Below, piece by piece: positions 39,015-63,285 of a stretch of 64,000 nt of DNA. Each line of letters begins with the position of its first letter. The first letter of the stretch is position 1. Below the pieces are notes generated by a model. That model was not told the DNA's origin. It made no database searches and worked only from the letters and a program-made list of their open reading frames with translations. Both the position numbers and the translations under genes were made by a program. The DNA is from Nematostella vectensis (taxonomy: Eukaryota > Cnidaria > Anthozoa > Actiniaria > Edwardsiidae): contig NC_064036.1 of NCBI RefSeq assembly GCF_932526225.1, forward strand, positions 1,302,001-1,366,000, in the 5' to 3' direction.

Positions 39015-39148
39015 CAGGGGCGTAGCCACGGGGTGGCCAAGCCCTCCCTCTTCTAGCAGCCAAAAATACAGTGAATTTACGAGACATTATCTAAAATACA
39101 GGAGAAAATGCCTTGATTGTCCCTTTTGGGCCCCTGGCTACGCCGCTG
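39015..39148. mobile_element. Small hAT-like MITE
   Basis: Ends are imperfect inverted repeats: CAGGGGCGTAGCCACGGGG on the left and CCCCTGGCTACGCCGCTG on the right. A terminus of CAG..GGCGTAGCC is typical of non-autonomous hAT elements in animal genomes (established family feature). Length is 134 bp, with no coding content. I cannot see a clean 8-bp target duplication, so the insertion is probably old. Confidence 0.6.
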
Positions 39149-39364
39149 GATCTTTTTAAAATATCACTTCTCAGTTATACTTAAAATATATATGTATGTG
39201 TCAAACATACAGAAACGCTTATATATATATATATATATTCACAGTTGTGTTCTTAAATGGGCTGCAGAGTAAGATTTTCCATTTATAACCATTTAAGTAG
39301 TTCGAACCTGTAAACCAACTTATATAGCTTGGGTGTTAACATCAACACGCAGATAGACTACACA

Positions 39365-39498
39365 GGGGGGGGGGGGGGAGGTGCGCAGGGTGCGCGCACC
39401 CACCTTGGCGGCCAAGTCATTATTAAGGAATCTTCAAAGACTAGGCTTTTTCCATAAGATACGTATGACTGCGCACCCCCCCCCCCCCCCCCCCCCCC
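39365..39498. repeat. G14 and C23 tracts facing each other
   Basis: A G14 run (39365-39378) and a C23 run (39476-39498) flank about 97 bp containing GGTGCGCGCACC, a perfect 12-base palindrome. The inner sequence resembles 13239-13313. The two tracts are complementary, so the whole could fold as one long hairpin. Confidence 0.7.
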
Positions 39499-39705
39499 GT
39501 CAGCCAATCCTGGGTACTTGCCTGCTAAGTCAATACACAAATAAACAATAGCATTAACATTTAATGTTGTTATTTGTTATTTTGAAACCCAATGTGATTC
39601 TGCATTTTACAGTTTTAGAGAGCATCATTGTAGATTCCATTGTACAATGGAATGTCACAAATCAGCTGAAATGCGCCTTGCTTTGCGATGCGCTATCTGC
39701 AATCC

Positions 39706-40335
39706 TTGTAGCCTCGTCCCCAGGCTACTCCCTCGCTGTCAGCGCTATGATGCTTTGCGTGCAGACTTACACTTTTCCAATATGGCAGACGCTTTTCATG
39801 CTGACTTCGAGCCTGGCAGATCCTTCACCAATAGTATCTCCATTTTTTAAAAAAAAAACTGTTTATTTTACCAGCGATCAAAGAAAAATGTGCCTTGAAA
39901 AGTGTTCAGTAGGTTTTTTTCAGTAAGATTTCGCTGCTTGCATTAGAAAAAATTCGATGAGTCGTTAAATTTCACGCAGAAAAATATTTTTTTTCATTTT
40001 TTACGGTTTACATAAATAATATAAGGAGGGGATGGAGGAAGAGCAAGAACTACATCATGTGTTGAGCACTCTTTGGCGCGAAAGAATACACCTCCATTTA
40101 TCTTAGATAATAATAGATATCTCATTAAAATAAACGAACCTTTACAGCTTTGATAGAAAATAATGTCTTTAAAGGCTGCCGAAAATGGTGTTGCTTGCCT
40201 CAAAGGAAAGACGCCATTTGTGGCGCTTTCGGAAGAATCCGCCAGGCTTCTCGGGGGCGAGAGCAGAAAGGGCCAGTGACGTCATAGCCATGTAGAGCGT
40301 GACCGGCCCACCGAGAAGCCTAGGGACGGGGCTAC
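39706..40335. repeat. Inverted pair of a short dispersed repeat
   Basis: TGTAGCCTCGTCCCCAGGCT near 39708 is matched in reverse complement near 40317-40335 (CCTAGGGACGGGGCTAC). The right copy is also part of a local hairpin, AGGCTTCTCGG (about 40233) against CCGAGAAGCCT (about 40311). Confidence 0.45.
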
Positions 40336-41236
40336 TATCCGTGCATACACTCTTTTTTTCATATAAAAACCTTTTTTTATAAAAACGTCCGGCCTGAGAC
40401 TTCAACAAATTTTAAGAACATGCTAAAAACATGCCGAGGCTCAGATAGCAGAAAAATGTTTCTTTCTTTGTCCTGATGCGTTCTAAAATGCAGAATCAAA
40501 TTGTGCGCTTATTATTGCTTATTATTGCTATTGATCATTAGTGTAATTCTCTTCCTAATAATTTATATTGATAATTATATTCTTATATAAACTAAAATTT
40601 AAGAACATATTCAGCCTTAAAAAGTTCCCAAAAATAAGAACGGCCTAGCCTCAACTGAAAATTAGATGTTCTTATAAAAAAAGTACATACGTAATCTGAA
40701 ATAAAAAAAGTACATACGTAATCTGAACTACTACTCCGTGGCGACCGAATAGTCCCCGACGCGCTATCCGAAACCTACCCGACTATTAGTAAGGCGCATT
40801 TCAGCGAAATGGGAATTTCGTTGTTTAGAATACAGCCTTAAATACTTGTTCCACCTGTCCTTGCATAGGAAGATGCATTTTATGAAAGGTCACAGGTGTA
40901 TTCTCACAATCCCAGCCATACGTAAGAAAGCCCTAAGTAAATGTTAGCTCACATCACATGCGGCTTATCAGGTGAATAAGGCATCGGAAAAAGCTTATAA
41001 TGTTGGGAATTAACTTATCAGACAACTCGATTAGATTCTTTACCCCCTAGGCGGACATAAAGCTGTGTCTTTCTCGATTGATTCTTTAAAGTGTGTCGGG
41101 TTTTTTTGACAACTAGAAATCGCCTCATGAATTCTATCCAAAGACTACGGCTTGTAAAACCGTAGTCGTTTTCGCTCCTAGTCTTCACTGGACAACGCCC
41201 GTCACCAATTCATTTGTATATCATAAAGCACTAGGT

Positions 41237-41418
41237 ATTGTGTGGCAGACTCGTACCCAGTCGCTAATTAAATATGACGGCGCGCAATGCGTTATGGGGA
41301 GAGATAAGGAGCCCTCAATTCCTTCCCGTACATCCTTGCGCGCCCTCTTTTTTCCTCTCAAGCCTTCTCTTTCTGTTCTTTTATTAATAAGCGACTGGGT
41401 ACGAGTCTGATTGTGTGG
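41237..41418. mobile_element. MITE with 20-bp terminal inverted repeats and a perfect 9-bp target duplication
   Basis: The element is 41246-41409 (164 bp). Its ends are CAGACTCGTACCCAGTCGCT and the exact reverse complement, AGCGACTGGGTACGAGTCTG. On both sides stands ATTGTGTGG (41237-41245 and 41410-41418), a perfect 9-bp duplication. No coding capacity. Nine-bp duplications are characteristic of Mutator-like elements and are also seen in Merlin-type elements; the family is inferred. Perfect ends and duplication point to a fairly recent insertion. Confidence 0.88.
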
Positions 41419-41618
41419 TAAGGTTTATGGCGTCCTAACATTTCCAAGGTGTGCTTCCAATGTGTGCTTCAATGTGTTGGATCACCAGGGCAGTCATAGC
41501 CTGCAATGCAAACGTTTAACCGGTGTTTTTATAGCCGCCTCCATCCATGATGGCCGCTACGAATCGCTCGAGGCTTGTTTTTCGCTATCAAAACACAGGG
41601 AAAAAGGCATGTATTGCC

Positions 41619-41691
41619 AGCCTGCTAGCCGGCTCTGGATTCCTGTGGAATCCACAGGAATACCTAAACTCCGAGAGCCGGCTAGCAGGCT
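41619..41691. repeat. Foldback hairpin with nested palindrome
   Basis: Outer arms AGCCTGCTAGCCGGCTCT (41619-41636) and AGAGCCGGCTAGCAGGCT (41674-41691) are exact reverse complements. Inside, ATTCCTGTGGA is followed at once by its near reverse complement. The AGCCTGC/GCAGGCT ends recur at 54979-55157 and 58028-58058, suggesting one family of small foldback elements. Confidence 0.8.
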
Positions 41692-42764
41692 ACTGTGCAA
41701 CATGGCGCATGGCATGCCTGTACATTTACAATAACTAATTCCCTTGTGTTTTTATGTCAATATTGGTATATATCATAACATTAACTTTATTTGAATTTTG
41801 TACTGTTATATATTTTTCTTACGAAAATGTAGATACCTTATGAAAGTAAACGCACAAACTCATTTTACACCATGGGGTGAAACAAAACAGGAAAGAGAAC
41901 GTTTTTATCACTCAACAATTATTAAACCTGAGTGTCATGGATTAGAGGGTGCATGGATCCATTCGCAAGAAGGTCCATGGAGCACTGGGGCTGAGCTTTG
42001 TACCAGCCATCTGATCAGAAAGAGCCGCTTAAAATATTCCTTTGTTCTGTCTCTAAGAATGAATTTTTTTTATTAGTTTTTATTATTTTTGAAACGTTCT
42101 TTAGAATAAAACTCGATCATTGCATTTACCACAGGGGCGGTCGAGCTTTTCGCTAAAGCGGAGGTTTGGCTCAGTAACAAAGGGAAAGGGGTGATTTTTA
42201 TTTGTCACATATGACAGCCCAAAGGGGGGCCTAAACCCTCCCCTAGATCCGCTCTACAGCACCACAATTTTTTCTCTGTTTAGTCTCTTCCAGAGGTCTC
42301 TCCCCCACTCTTTGTGGGACACCATAAATAATCCCATGAATTGACTTGACACCTTTGTGTTTGTCTAATCACTCTGAAGACGCAGCGAAGCGTGTAGCGT
42401 CTATCAGCAAGTAATTAAGTTCGAGCTAAAACTTCATCAAATCGTGGTTGACAGTCGTATAAGCCTTTAATCACTTGGCCCTCTCTTACTAATGCAGTGC
42501 CACAGTGCCAGGCTACAAGCCTTTGATCATTTTATTGTTTAGTATTCATTTTAGAAGCTGTACACGTACATGCCGACTTAACGTATTTAAACAAACTGTA
42601 CAAAAACACTGTGGCCGAAAATCACAATCTATCACAGCACAGTACAGGGAATGTCTTGAGTAAACATGCAGATATTGCAATGCAGTGTTAGCAAAGTATT
42701 GTTTGTTTGGCTCAAGAGGGCCTTATAAACACAGTCTCTGAAGTAAATACTGCTTTGTTCGGAC

Positions 42765-43345
42765 CGTGGGAAATTTCAGGACCCTATTGTGTTCACGCTA
42801 AGTGGCAATCGCGCAGCCCGCGGAACAGCAAGCCAGAGGCACGTCACACAAAAGCCTGTCGCGTGCTGTAATACGCACCAATTGTGCCGATTCAATTGCT
42901 GTGTTTTAACGTCACAGAGTTTATTGTCCTTCTCAGTTTGTGCTGGCTTGTTAACCAATCACGCGCGGCCGTTCCCACGGTGCGGATTTATCGATCATAA
43001 AAGGGCAGTCTGATGAGGCATAGTGCGCGAGCCTCTCTTATGCCTACTCAGTAACAAAAGCAGTCAGCTCAAATTAGACCGAGACGGGGGCAATAATTCA
43101 TTGCGATATTAGGTCCGTGTTGAAGCGCGTGCGTTAGCCAATCATACGCATTCGTTCTCACGCCCTGGTTTGAGCCGCATTTGTTTAGATGTTAGTCTGC
43201 AGTGCTGTGATTGGCAGAAACCGCGCTTCCGTTTGACTTCCCCAAATATTCCCACGCTCGTTTGTCATTTGGCTAAATTTATCCAAAGCAGTGTGAGGAG
43301 TGTAAAGGTATTTTGCTTTCTTGTGTGCAAGACGTGGAGAAAGGC
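42765..43345 (+). promoter_or_regulatory. Promoter and leader of the Hes gene with CSL/Su(H)-type sites
   Basis: Three exact CGTGGGAA/TTCCCACG sites (42765-42772 +, 42972-42979 -, 43249-43256 -) and one variant TTCTCACG (43155-43162) precede the Hes start. The sequence CGTGGGAA is the standard binding site of CSL, the Notch pathway DNA-binding factor, and Hes genes are classic Notch targets (established knowledge). There are also CCAAT boxes (42955-42959, 43138-43142, and inverted at 43210-43214), a TATA-like CATAAAAG at 42996-43003 and a CACGCG motif near 42960 of the kind Hes proteins bind. The last CSL site may fall in the transcribed leader. Confidence 0.6.
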
Positions 43346-45360
43346 ATGGGGATGGAAAACTCAAACGAAATCCCGCAGCTCGAAGAATCTGTCGGACGAA
43401 AGGTTGATATATATTCTGCTAAGGAAATCAATCATTACTTTTGAAATCACACTTATCATTTTTTGCGGTTACGTAAAATTATATCAAATTATTCCTCTTC
43501 CTATTTTCAGTCCTCTAAACCAATGATGGAAAAAAGACGAAGGGCTCGTATCAATCAGAGCCTTAACGAGCTGAAAATCCTTATTCTTGAAGCAATGAAA
43601 AAAGACGTAAGTGAAGTAGTAAGATTTCAAAAACAGTTATTGTTAAACGTAGTAGCGAATATTCATCTATTTTGACTTATTAGAAATTAAGTAAAAATCA
43701 ATTAGTTGTTAATGATTGCTCATTAACTATTTCAATCTTCTTTTCAGACCTCATGCTATTCTAAGCTGGAAAAAGCAGATATCCTTGAAATGACAGTGAA
43801 ATACTTAAGAGCTATGAAAACCACGCAACAGCTAACAGGTAAAAACGTATTCTTATGGGTCTTTCCTTTTTTGTTTTTGGTTAAAGCTTTATTTCAATGC
43901 AATATTTAAATTATTTATCCTTCACGTATTTTAACATCAATCAAATTAACCAACCTCCTTTTTTGAAAATATTCTATTAATTGATGAATTAAAATTATCT
44001 TGAATATACTGAAGGAGTTTTATTTGGTTTCCTACATTAAGGTGTCCGAGTGCCCGCATTTTGGGTGTGCTCGCTGTATTCAGGCATTGCTCGCGAAGTA
44101 GTTTTTAAAGTCCTTAAACTGCTAGAATTCTCGTGTACGACAAAAACCCTAAAACTCGTTGTCAGTAAAGAAACAATTTCGCAGCTCGTACGCTCTTCAA
44201 GACAACTTGGATGCCCTACGTTGAAAAGACTCGTCCAAGCATATACCAGTAACCATAACTACCTTCTTGAACATCAAGTGACCTTAGCAGCCTTCTCGTA
44301 GACCAGTCACATCGACGCCCGCAATTACAAGAAACACGATTAGAATGCGACAGTTTGACTATAAGCGTAAGTGGTAGAACATCGCCAAAGGCTTCCATCT
44401 TTGTTCTACATTGCCAAAACCTCCAGCTGTAACGAGCTCTCATACTAAGATTAAACAACTGGAACACTCAAATATATTTTTTTTTGGTTCCCTAGAATAT
44501 GTCTAATGTAATTGAACGTTTATGGATCAATTGATCACTGCTAGCATTGATCACTGCTAGTCTCAACAACATTCAAAACAGGGTTCGCGTACGTGAGCCA
44601 CGCGCAGTGAATTTATGAGGACCACAAATGGTACTTAGCAAGCATTAGGCGCTAAGATTATTTCATTAAAGCAAGATACGGTTCTAGTCACACCCGAATA
44701 AGAACTCGTGACTTAGCGAAATTGTACAAACTTCGAAAACAATTTAAGGACTGTTGGCATTGCACAGATTTTTAAATAGAAAGATAGACTAGCATTTCGC
44801 AACACTCTGATATGAGAACAGTTGTACTTTTCTTTTCAGGTATCGTCCCATCAGATCCATCTTCAGTTGCTCAGTATAGGGCAGGCTTCAACGAGTGTGC
44901 GCTAGAAGTTACACGATACTTCATGGCCAATGATAATGTAGACCTTCAGATGAAAACGCGCATTCTCTCGCATCTCGCAAGTGTTTGCCGGCCCTATGAA
45001 CAGCAACAAGTTCCGCACAATCCGAGGGTCCCAGTCCAGCATCCAATATTTCCACCAGCTGTCAGTCACTCTGGGTCTGCTCATCAAACGAGTTTAACGG
45101 TCTCCAAGGCAACAGAACTTCAAAACGTGTTCGTTGGTCCCACACAGTTTCAAATAGTGCCAGGCCAATTAGCCAATGGTAGACTAGCTGCTGTACTAGT
45201 TCCCAGTCCAGCGAGTGGACCAGGCGTCTCATCTATGCCACAGCTTCTTCCAATGTTTAGCAAACCACCCACAGACTTTCAATCCCTCCCAGGGTACCAT
45301 TTAACCACTTCCCATGGGGGGAGGGGTCAGGGGGCCGACAATGTGTGGAGACCCTGGTGA
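43346..45360 (+). CDS. Hes-type bHLH-Orange transcriptional repressor, four exons
   Basis: 254 residues. Exons 43346-43402, 43511-43606, 43748-43838 and 44840-45360, all with GT-AG borders and matching phases (0, 0, 1). The start is the ATG at 43346; a second in-frame ATG is two codons on. The basic region KPMMEKRRRARIN (residues 22-34) has the Pro that marks Hes rather than Hey proteins. Helix-loop-helix follows (LEKADILEMTVKYLR). The Orange domain is in exon 4 (about residues 88-128, YRAGFNECALEVTRYF). The protein ends in WRPW, the Groucho/TLE co-repressor tail. It should act in the nucleus as a dimer on E- or N-box DNA and repress transcription, typically downstream of Notch. AATAAA at 45786-45791 is a likely polyadenylation signal. 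Which Hes paralogue it is cannot be told here. Confidence 0.93.
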
Positions 45361-46085
45361 CATGGGTCTGTCGAAGACTTGTAAATTTTATTCCTAATTA
45401 GCTCAGCTATTAACATTTTTTTATTATTTACTCAGACTGAAAGAGATATGCTTTCTTACATATGCTTTCGTACATGAGCCTTAATCAATGCTTGTTGCTG
45501 ATTAGTACGGTAGCAATGTTACAGATATTTCATCAGGTTTCCACCACACTAACAGACAAATACAGAACACATTTCTTAGTAGGCAGCACTAAGGTTTAGA
45601 TGAGACAGGTATTAACTTTCAGGTGCAGTATTTGTTAGCTTTGAAGGCCTTATGTGCAATGGAGAGACTAGAAGTGACTTAGTTTGTTAGGGTACGGCCA
45701 CTTAGATGAGTAGAGTTTTCTACTTTCATATTCATATACATAGGGTTTTCGTTTATGATCAGAAAGCCTTTAATCCCATAACACTAATAAAGTAGTCTTA
45801 CTATTCCCCTGTCTATCGTCTTCCGTAAACATACTGTGGAAATCAATGTCTGAGATCATTGTTTCGGTAAAACCGTGTCATTTAGGTAAGTTTGGCAACA
45901 CCTTGCAGCAAAAAAAAAAAAAGCGAAATTTTTACCTAAATTACAGATCGATGAAAAAAATATTAAACTACACAGTGTAACAACCTGCGTTTCTGCTATG
46001 GGTAAAGTGAAATTGTAAGGAAGACGATTATTAAGGGGCTCGAAGTGTTTTGTTTGGAAGAATATTGGCGTATGGTTCACGGGAC
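45361..46085 (+). other. Hes 3' untranslated region and following spacer
   Basis: AT-rich. AATAAA at 45786 is the first good poly(A) signal after the stop, giving a 3' region of roughly 430-450 bp. The remaining 300 bp before the minisatellite hold nothing recognisable apart from an A-run near 45910. Confidence 0.5.
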
Positions 46086-49000
46086 GGAAATATCGGGATA
46101 AGTATCAAGGGTGTGCGGTGGTTCATGGGACGAAATGAATGGGCGTGCGTTTGTTCACGGGAAAATATAAACGACGACCGTTGTTTACTATGGGACACTA
46201 AAGAGTGCGGGTGTTCATAGGAGATGATTAGGGGCGTGTGGTGGTTCATAAGAGGAATGAACAGAGAGTGTGGGTGTTCATGGGAGATGACTGAGGGCGT
46301 GTGGTGGTTCATGGGAGGAATGTACAGAGTGCGGGTGTTCATGGGAGATGATTAGGGGCGTGTGATTGTTCATGGGAGGAATGTACAGAGAGTGCGGGTG
46401 TTCATGGGAGATGACTGAGGGCGTGTTGTGGTTCATGGGAGGAATGTACAGAGAGGGCGTGTGATGGTTCATGGGAGATGACTATGGGCGTGTGCTGGTT
46501 CATGGGAGGAATGTACAGAAAGTGCGGGTGTTCATGGGTGAAGATTAGGGGCGTGTGGTGGTTTATGGGAGGAATGAACAGAGAGTGCAGGTGTTCATGG
46601 GAGATGACTGAGGGCGTGTGGTGGTTCATGGGAGGAATGTACGCAGAGTGCTGGTGTTCATGGGAGATGATTAGGGGCGTGTGGTGGTTGATGGGAGATG
46701 ATTAGGGGCGTGTGGTGGTTCATGGGAGGAATGTACAGAGAGTGCGGGTGTTCATGGGAGATGACTTAGGGCGTGTGGTGGTTCATGGGAGGAATGTACG
46801 CAAAGTGCGGGTGTTCATGGGAGATGATTAGAGGCGTGTGGTGGTTCATAAGAGGAATGAACAGAGAGTGCGGGTGTTCATGGGAGATGATTAGGGGCGT
46901 GTGGTGGTTCATGGGAGGAATGTACAGAGAGTGCGGGTGTTCATAGGAGATGACTATGGGCATGTGGTGGTTCATGGGGGATGATTAGGGGCGTGTGGTG
47001 GTTTATGGGAGATGACTGAGAGCGTGTGGTGGTTCATGGGAGGAATGTACCGAGAGTGCGGGTGTTCCTGGGAGATGATTAGGGGCGTGTGGTGGTTCAT
47101 GGGGGATGATTAGGGGCGTGTGTTGGTTCATGGGAGGAATGTACAGAGAGTGCGTGTGTTCATGGGAGATGATTAGGGGCGTGTGGTGGTTCATGGAAGA
47201 TGATTAGGGGCGTGTGGTGGTTCATGGGAGATGATTAGGGGCGTGTGTTGGTTCATGGGAGGAATGTACGCAGAATGCGGGTGTTCATGGGAGATGATTA
47301 GGGGCGTGTGGTGGTTCATGGAAGATGATTAGGGGCGTGTGGTGGTTCATGGGAGATGATTAGTGGCGTGTGGTTGTTCATGGGAGGAATGTACAGAGAG
47401 TGCGGGTGTTCATGGGAGATGACGGAGGGCGTGTGGTGGATCATGGAAGATGATTAGGGGCGTGTGGGGTGGTTCATGGGAGATGATTAGGGGCGTGTGG
47501 TGGTTCATGGGAGGAATGTACAGAGAGTGCGGGTGTTCATGGGAGATGATTAGGGGCGTGTGGTGGTTCATGGGAGGAATGTACAGAGAGTGCGGGTGTT
47601 CATGGGAGATGACTGAGGGCGTGTGGTGGTTCATGGGAGGAATGTACAGAGTGCGGGTGTTCATGGGAGATGATTAGGGGCGTGTGATTGTTCATGAGAG
47701 ATGACTATGGGCGTGTGCTGGTTCATGGGAGGAATGTACAGAGAGTGCGGGTGTTCATGGGTGAAGATTAGGGGCGTGTGGTGGTTTATGGAAGGAATGA
47801 ACAGAGAGTGCAGGTGTTCATGGGAGAAGACTGAGGGCGTGTGGTGGTTCATGGGAGGAATGTACGCAGAGTGCTGGTGTTCATGGGAGATGATTAGGGG
47901 CGTGTGGTGGTTGATGGGAGATGATTAGGGGCGTGTGGTGGTTCATGGGAGGAATGTACAGAGAGTGCGGGTGTTCATGGGAGATGACTTAGGGCGTGTG
48001 GTGGTTCATGGGAGGAATGTACGCAGAGTGCGGGTGTTCATGGGAGATGATTAGGGGCGTGTGGTGGTTGATGGGAGATGATTAGGGGCGTGTGGTGGTT
48101 CATGGGAGGAATGTACAGAGAGTGCGGGTGTTCATGGGAGATGACTTAGGGCGTGTGGTGGTTCATGGGAGGAATGTACGCAGAGTGCTGGTGTTCATGG
48201 GAGATGATTAGGGGCGTGTGGTGGTTGATGGGAGATGATTAGGGGCGTGTGGTGGTTCATGGGAGGAATGTACAGAGAGTGCGGGTGTTCATGGGAGATG
48301 ACTTAGGGCGTGTGGTGGTTCATGGGAGGAATGTACGCAAAGTGCGGGTGTTCATGGGAGATGATTAGAGGCGTGTGGTGGTTCATAAGAGGAATGAACA
48401 GAGAGTGCGGGTGTTCATGGGAGATGATTAGGGGCGTGTGGTGGTTCATGGGAGGAATGTACAGAGAGTGCGGGTGTTCATAGGAGATGACTATGGGCAT
48501 GTGGTGGTTCATGGGGGATGATTAGGGGCGTGTGGTGGTTTATGGGAGATGACTGAGAGCGTGTGGTGGTTCATGGGAGGAATGTACCGAGAGTGCGGGT
48601 GTTCCTGGGAGATGATTAGGGGCGTGTGGTGGTTCATGGGGGATGATTAGGGGCGTGTGTTGGTTCATGGGAGGAATGTACAGAGAGTGCGTGTGTTCAT
48701 GGGAGATGATTAGGGGCGTGTGGTGGTTCATGGAAGATGATTAGGGGCGTGTGGTGGTTCATGGGAGATGATTAGGGGCGTGTGTTGGTTCATGGGAGGA
48801 ATGTACGCAGAATGCGGGTGTTCATGGGAGATGATTAGGGGCGTGTGGTGGTTCATGGAAGATGATTAGGGGCGTGTGGTGGTTCATGGGAGATGATTAG
48901 TGGCGTGTGGTTGTTCATGGGAGGAATGTACAGAGAGTGCGGGTGTTCATGGGAGATGACGGAGGGCGTGTGGTGGATCATGGAAGATGATTAGGGGCGT

Positions 49001-50044
49001 GTGGGGTGGTTCATGGGAGATGATTAGGGGCGTGTGGTGGTTCATGGGAGGAATGTACAGAGAGTGCGGGTGTTCATGGGAGATGATTAGGGGCGTGTGG
49101 TGGTTCATGGGAGGAATGTACAGAGAGTGCGGGTGTTCATGGGAGATGACTGAGGGCGTGTGGTGGTTCATGGGAGGAATGTACAGAGTGCGGGTGTTCA
49201 TGGGAGATGATTAGGGGCGTGTGATTGTTCATGAGAGATGACTATGGGCGTGTGCTGGTTCATGGGAGGAATGTACAGAGAGTGCGGGTGTTCATGGGTG
49301 AAGATTAGGGGCGTGTGGTGGTTTATGGAAGGAATGAACAGAGAGTGCAGGTGTTCATGGGAGAAGACTGAGGGCGTGTGGTGGTTCATGGGAGGAATGT
49401 ACGCAGAGTGCTGGTGTTCATGGGAGATGATTAGGGGCGTGTGGTGGTTGATGGGAGATGATTAGGGGCGTGTGGTGGTTCATGGGAGGAATGTACAGAG
49501 AGTGCGGGTGTTCATGGGAGATGACTTAGGGCGTGTGGTGGTTCATGGGAGGAATGTACGCAGAGTGCGGGTGTTCATGGGAGATGACTAGGGGCGTGTG
49601 GTGGTTCATAAGAGGAATGAACAGAGAGTGCGGGTGTTCATGGGAGATGATTAGGGGCGTGTGGTGGTTCATGGGAGGAATGTACAGAGAGTGCGGGTGT
49701 TCATAGGAGATGACTATGGGCATGCGGTGGTTCATGGGGGATGATTAGGGGCGTGTGGTGGTTTATGGGAGATGACTGAGGGCGTGTGGTGGTTCATTGG
49801 AGGAATGTACGCAGAGTGCGGGTGTTCATGGGAGATGATTAGGGGCGTGTGGTGGTTCATGGGAGGAATGTACAGAGAGTGCGGGTGTTCATGGGAGATG
49901 ATTAGGGGCGTGTGGTGGTTCATAAAAGATGATTAGGGGCGTGTGGTGGTTCATGGGAGATGATTAGGGGCGTGTGTTGGTTCATGGGAGGAATGTACGC
50001 AGAATGCCGTTGTTCATGGGAGATGATTGAGGGCGTGTGGTGGT
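46086..50044. repeat. Composite minisatellite of about 4 kb (30- and 33-bp modules)
   Basis: Two modules alternate irregularly: one containing GGGCGTGTGGTGGTTCATGG plus GAGATGATTA, and one containing GGAATGTACAGAGAGTGCGG plus TGTTCATGG. Together they make a unit near 63 bp. Left copies (46086-46300) are more diverged. A block of about 1.4 kb (about 46650-48045) is repeated at exactly 1,537 bp offset (about 48187-49582), and an additional 1,223-bp offset relates 46478 to 47701. Short open frames on both strands are by-products of the repeat. Confidence 0.96.
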
Positions 50045-50271
50045 TCGTTGGACAAATATTAGGGGCGGGTGATGGCTACTGGGAGATAATTATATCAATA
50101 TTAATAGTATACAGTACTTAGTCTAGTATAAAAGCCTCTTTTTCTTGGAATTCTAATAAACCCTTAGGATTATTACCACTACTATTAATGTATATTAAAT
50201 CGAGTCAAGATTTTCGCGCACACATTTTTATTAATAGAAATATTCAGCTTCAATAATAATTCCCACTGCTG

Positions 50272-50451
50272 TCAACACTCGCCTTACTGATACGCCTCTT
50301 ACAGACAGCCCGCTATTACGTATCACTGTAGTCAACACTCGCCTTACTGATACCCCTCTAACAGACAGCCCGCTATTACGTATCACTGTAGTCAACACTC
50401 GCCTTGCTGATACCCCTCTAACAGACAGCCCGCTATTACGTACCACTTTCA
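50272..50451. repeat. 60-bp tandem repeat, three copies
   Basis: Three adjacent near-identical units starting with CAACACTCGCCTT at 50272, 50332 and 50392. Each contains ACAGACAGCCCGCTATTACG. It lies about 600 bp beyond the DNAJC25 stop codon and may be in its 3' region. Confidence 0.93.
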
Positions 50452-50477
50452 TGACAGAAAGTGGACTTTCACGATAC

Positions 50478-50545
50478 CGGACAGAGTTGACTGTTTATCG
50501 GACAATAAATCACAGTCCAATGGTATCCGTAATAGAGAGATATGA
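50478..50545. repeat. Dispersed repeat related to 56424-56500
   Basis: Both stretches read GACAGAG, then a short variable part, then AAATCACAGTCCAA, GGTA, ATCCG and AGAGAG in the same order and strand. Each directly follows a minisatellite (50272-50451 and 55873-56412). Confidence 0.5.
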
Positions 50546-51056
50546 CATATTACTTAGTAATAAAAATAGAGAGTGGCTGGTATTATTGTAACAATCAAAG
50601 TTCTACCGTACTCTTTGTCTTCCATACTTAAAATAAAGCGTTTTCAATATAAATAGACATCAAACCGCTATCCGCATTTCAACTCCACTTCGTGGTTATA
50701 AATCTTAAGTCGTTGTACAGCAAAAATATTGTTCTTCCTGATTATTTAACCCCACTAGGAAAATAAAGCAAGGCTTAATATTTTAAGGCTTTAAAGGTTT
50801 GGGAAGGGGGGTGGGGAGGGGGGGGGGGAGATGGGGGCACGGATCCAGTATATCTCGAAGGGTTGGGGGGAACCAATATATCAAACATGAGCAGAGGCGA
50901 ATTTGTAGAGTTCATCTAATTCTAGGGGGGGAGGGGGGTCATTAGATCTCTTCCCCTGGATCCTTACTAATACGGTGGATCTTGAACTCTTCAACTTAAA
51001 AGAGCTGCTGCATAATATAGTTAATTTATGTCAATATTGTGTATTCTACCTAAAGT

Positions 51057-63285
<12,229 letters not shown>

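Noticed and set aside
40676-40725. Two direct copies of AAGTACATACGTAATCTGAA
   Set aside because: A real short duplication, but only two units and no context that makes it informative.
42132-42256. Possible hAT-type MITE (CAGGGGCGG ... CCCTAGATCCGC)
   Set aside because: The two ends match too poorly and no target duplication is visible, unlike the element at 39015-39148.
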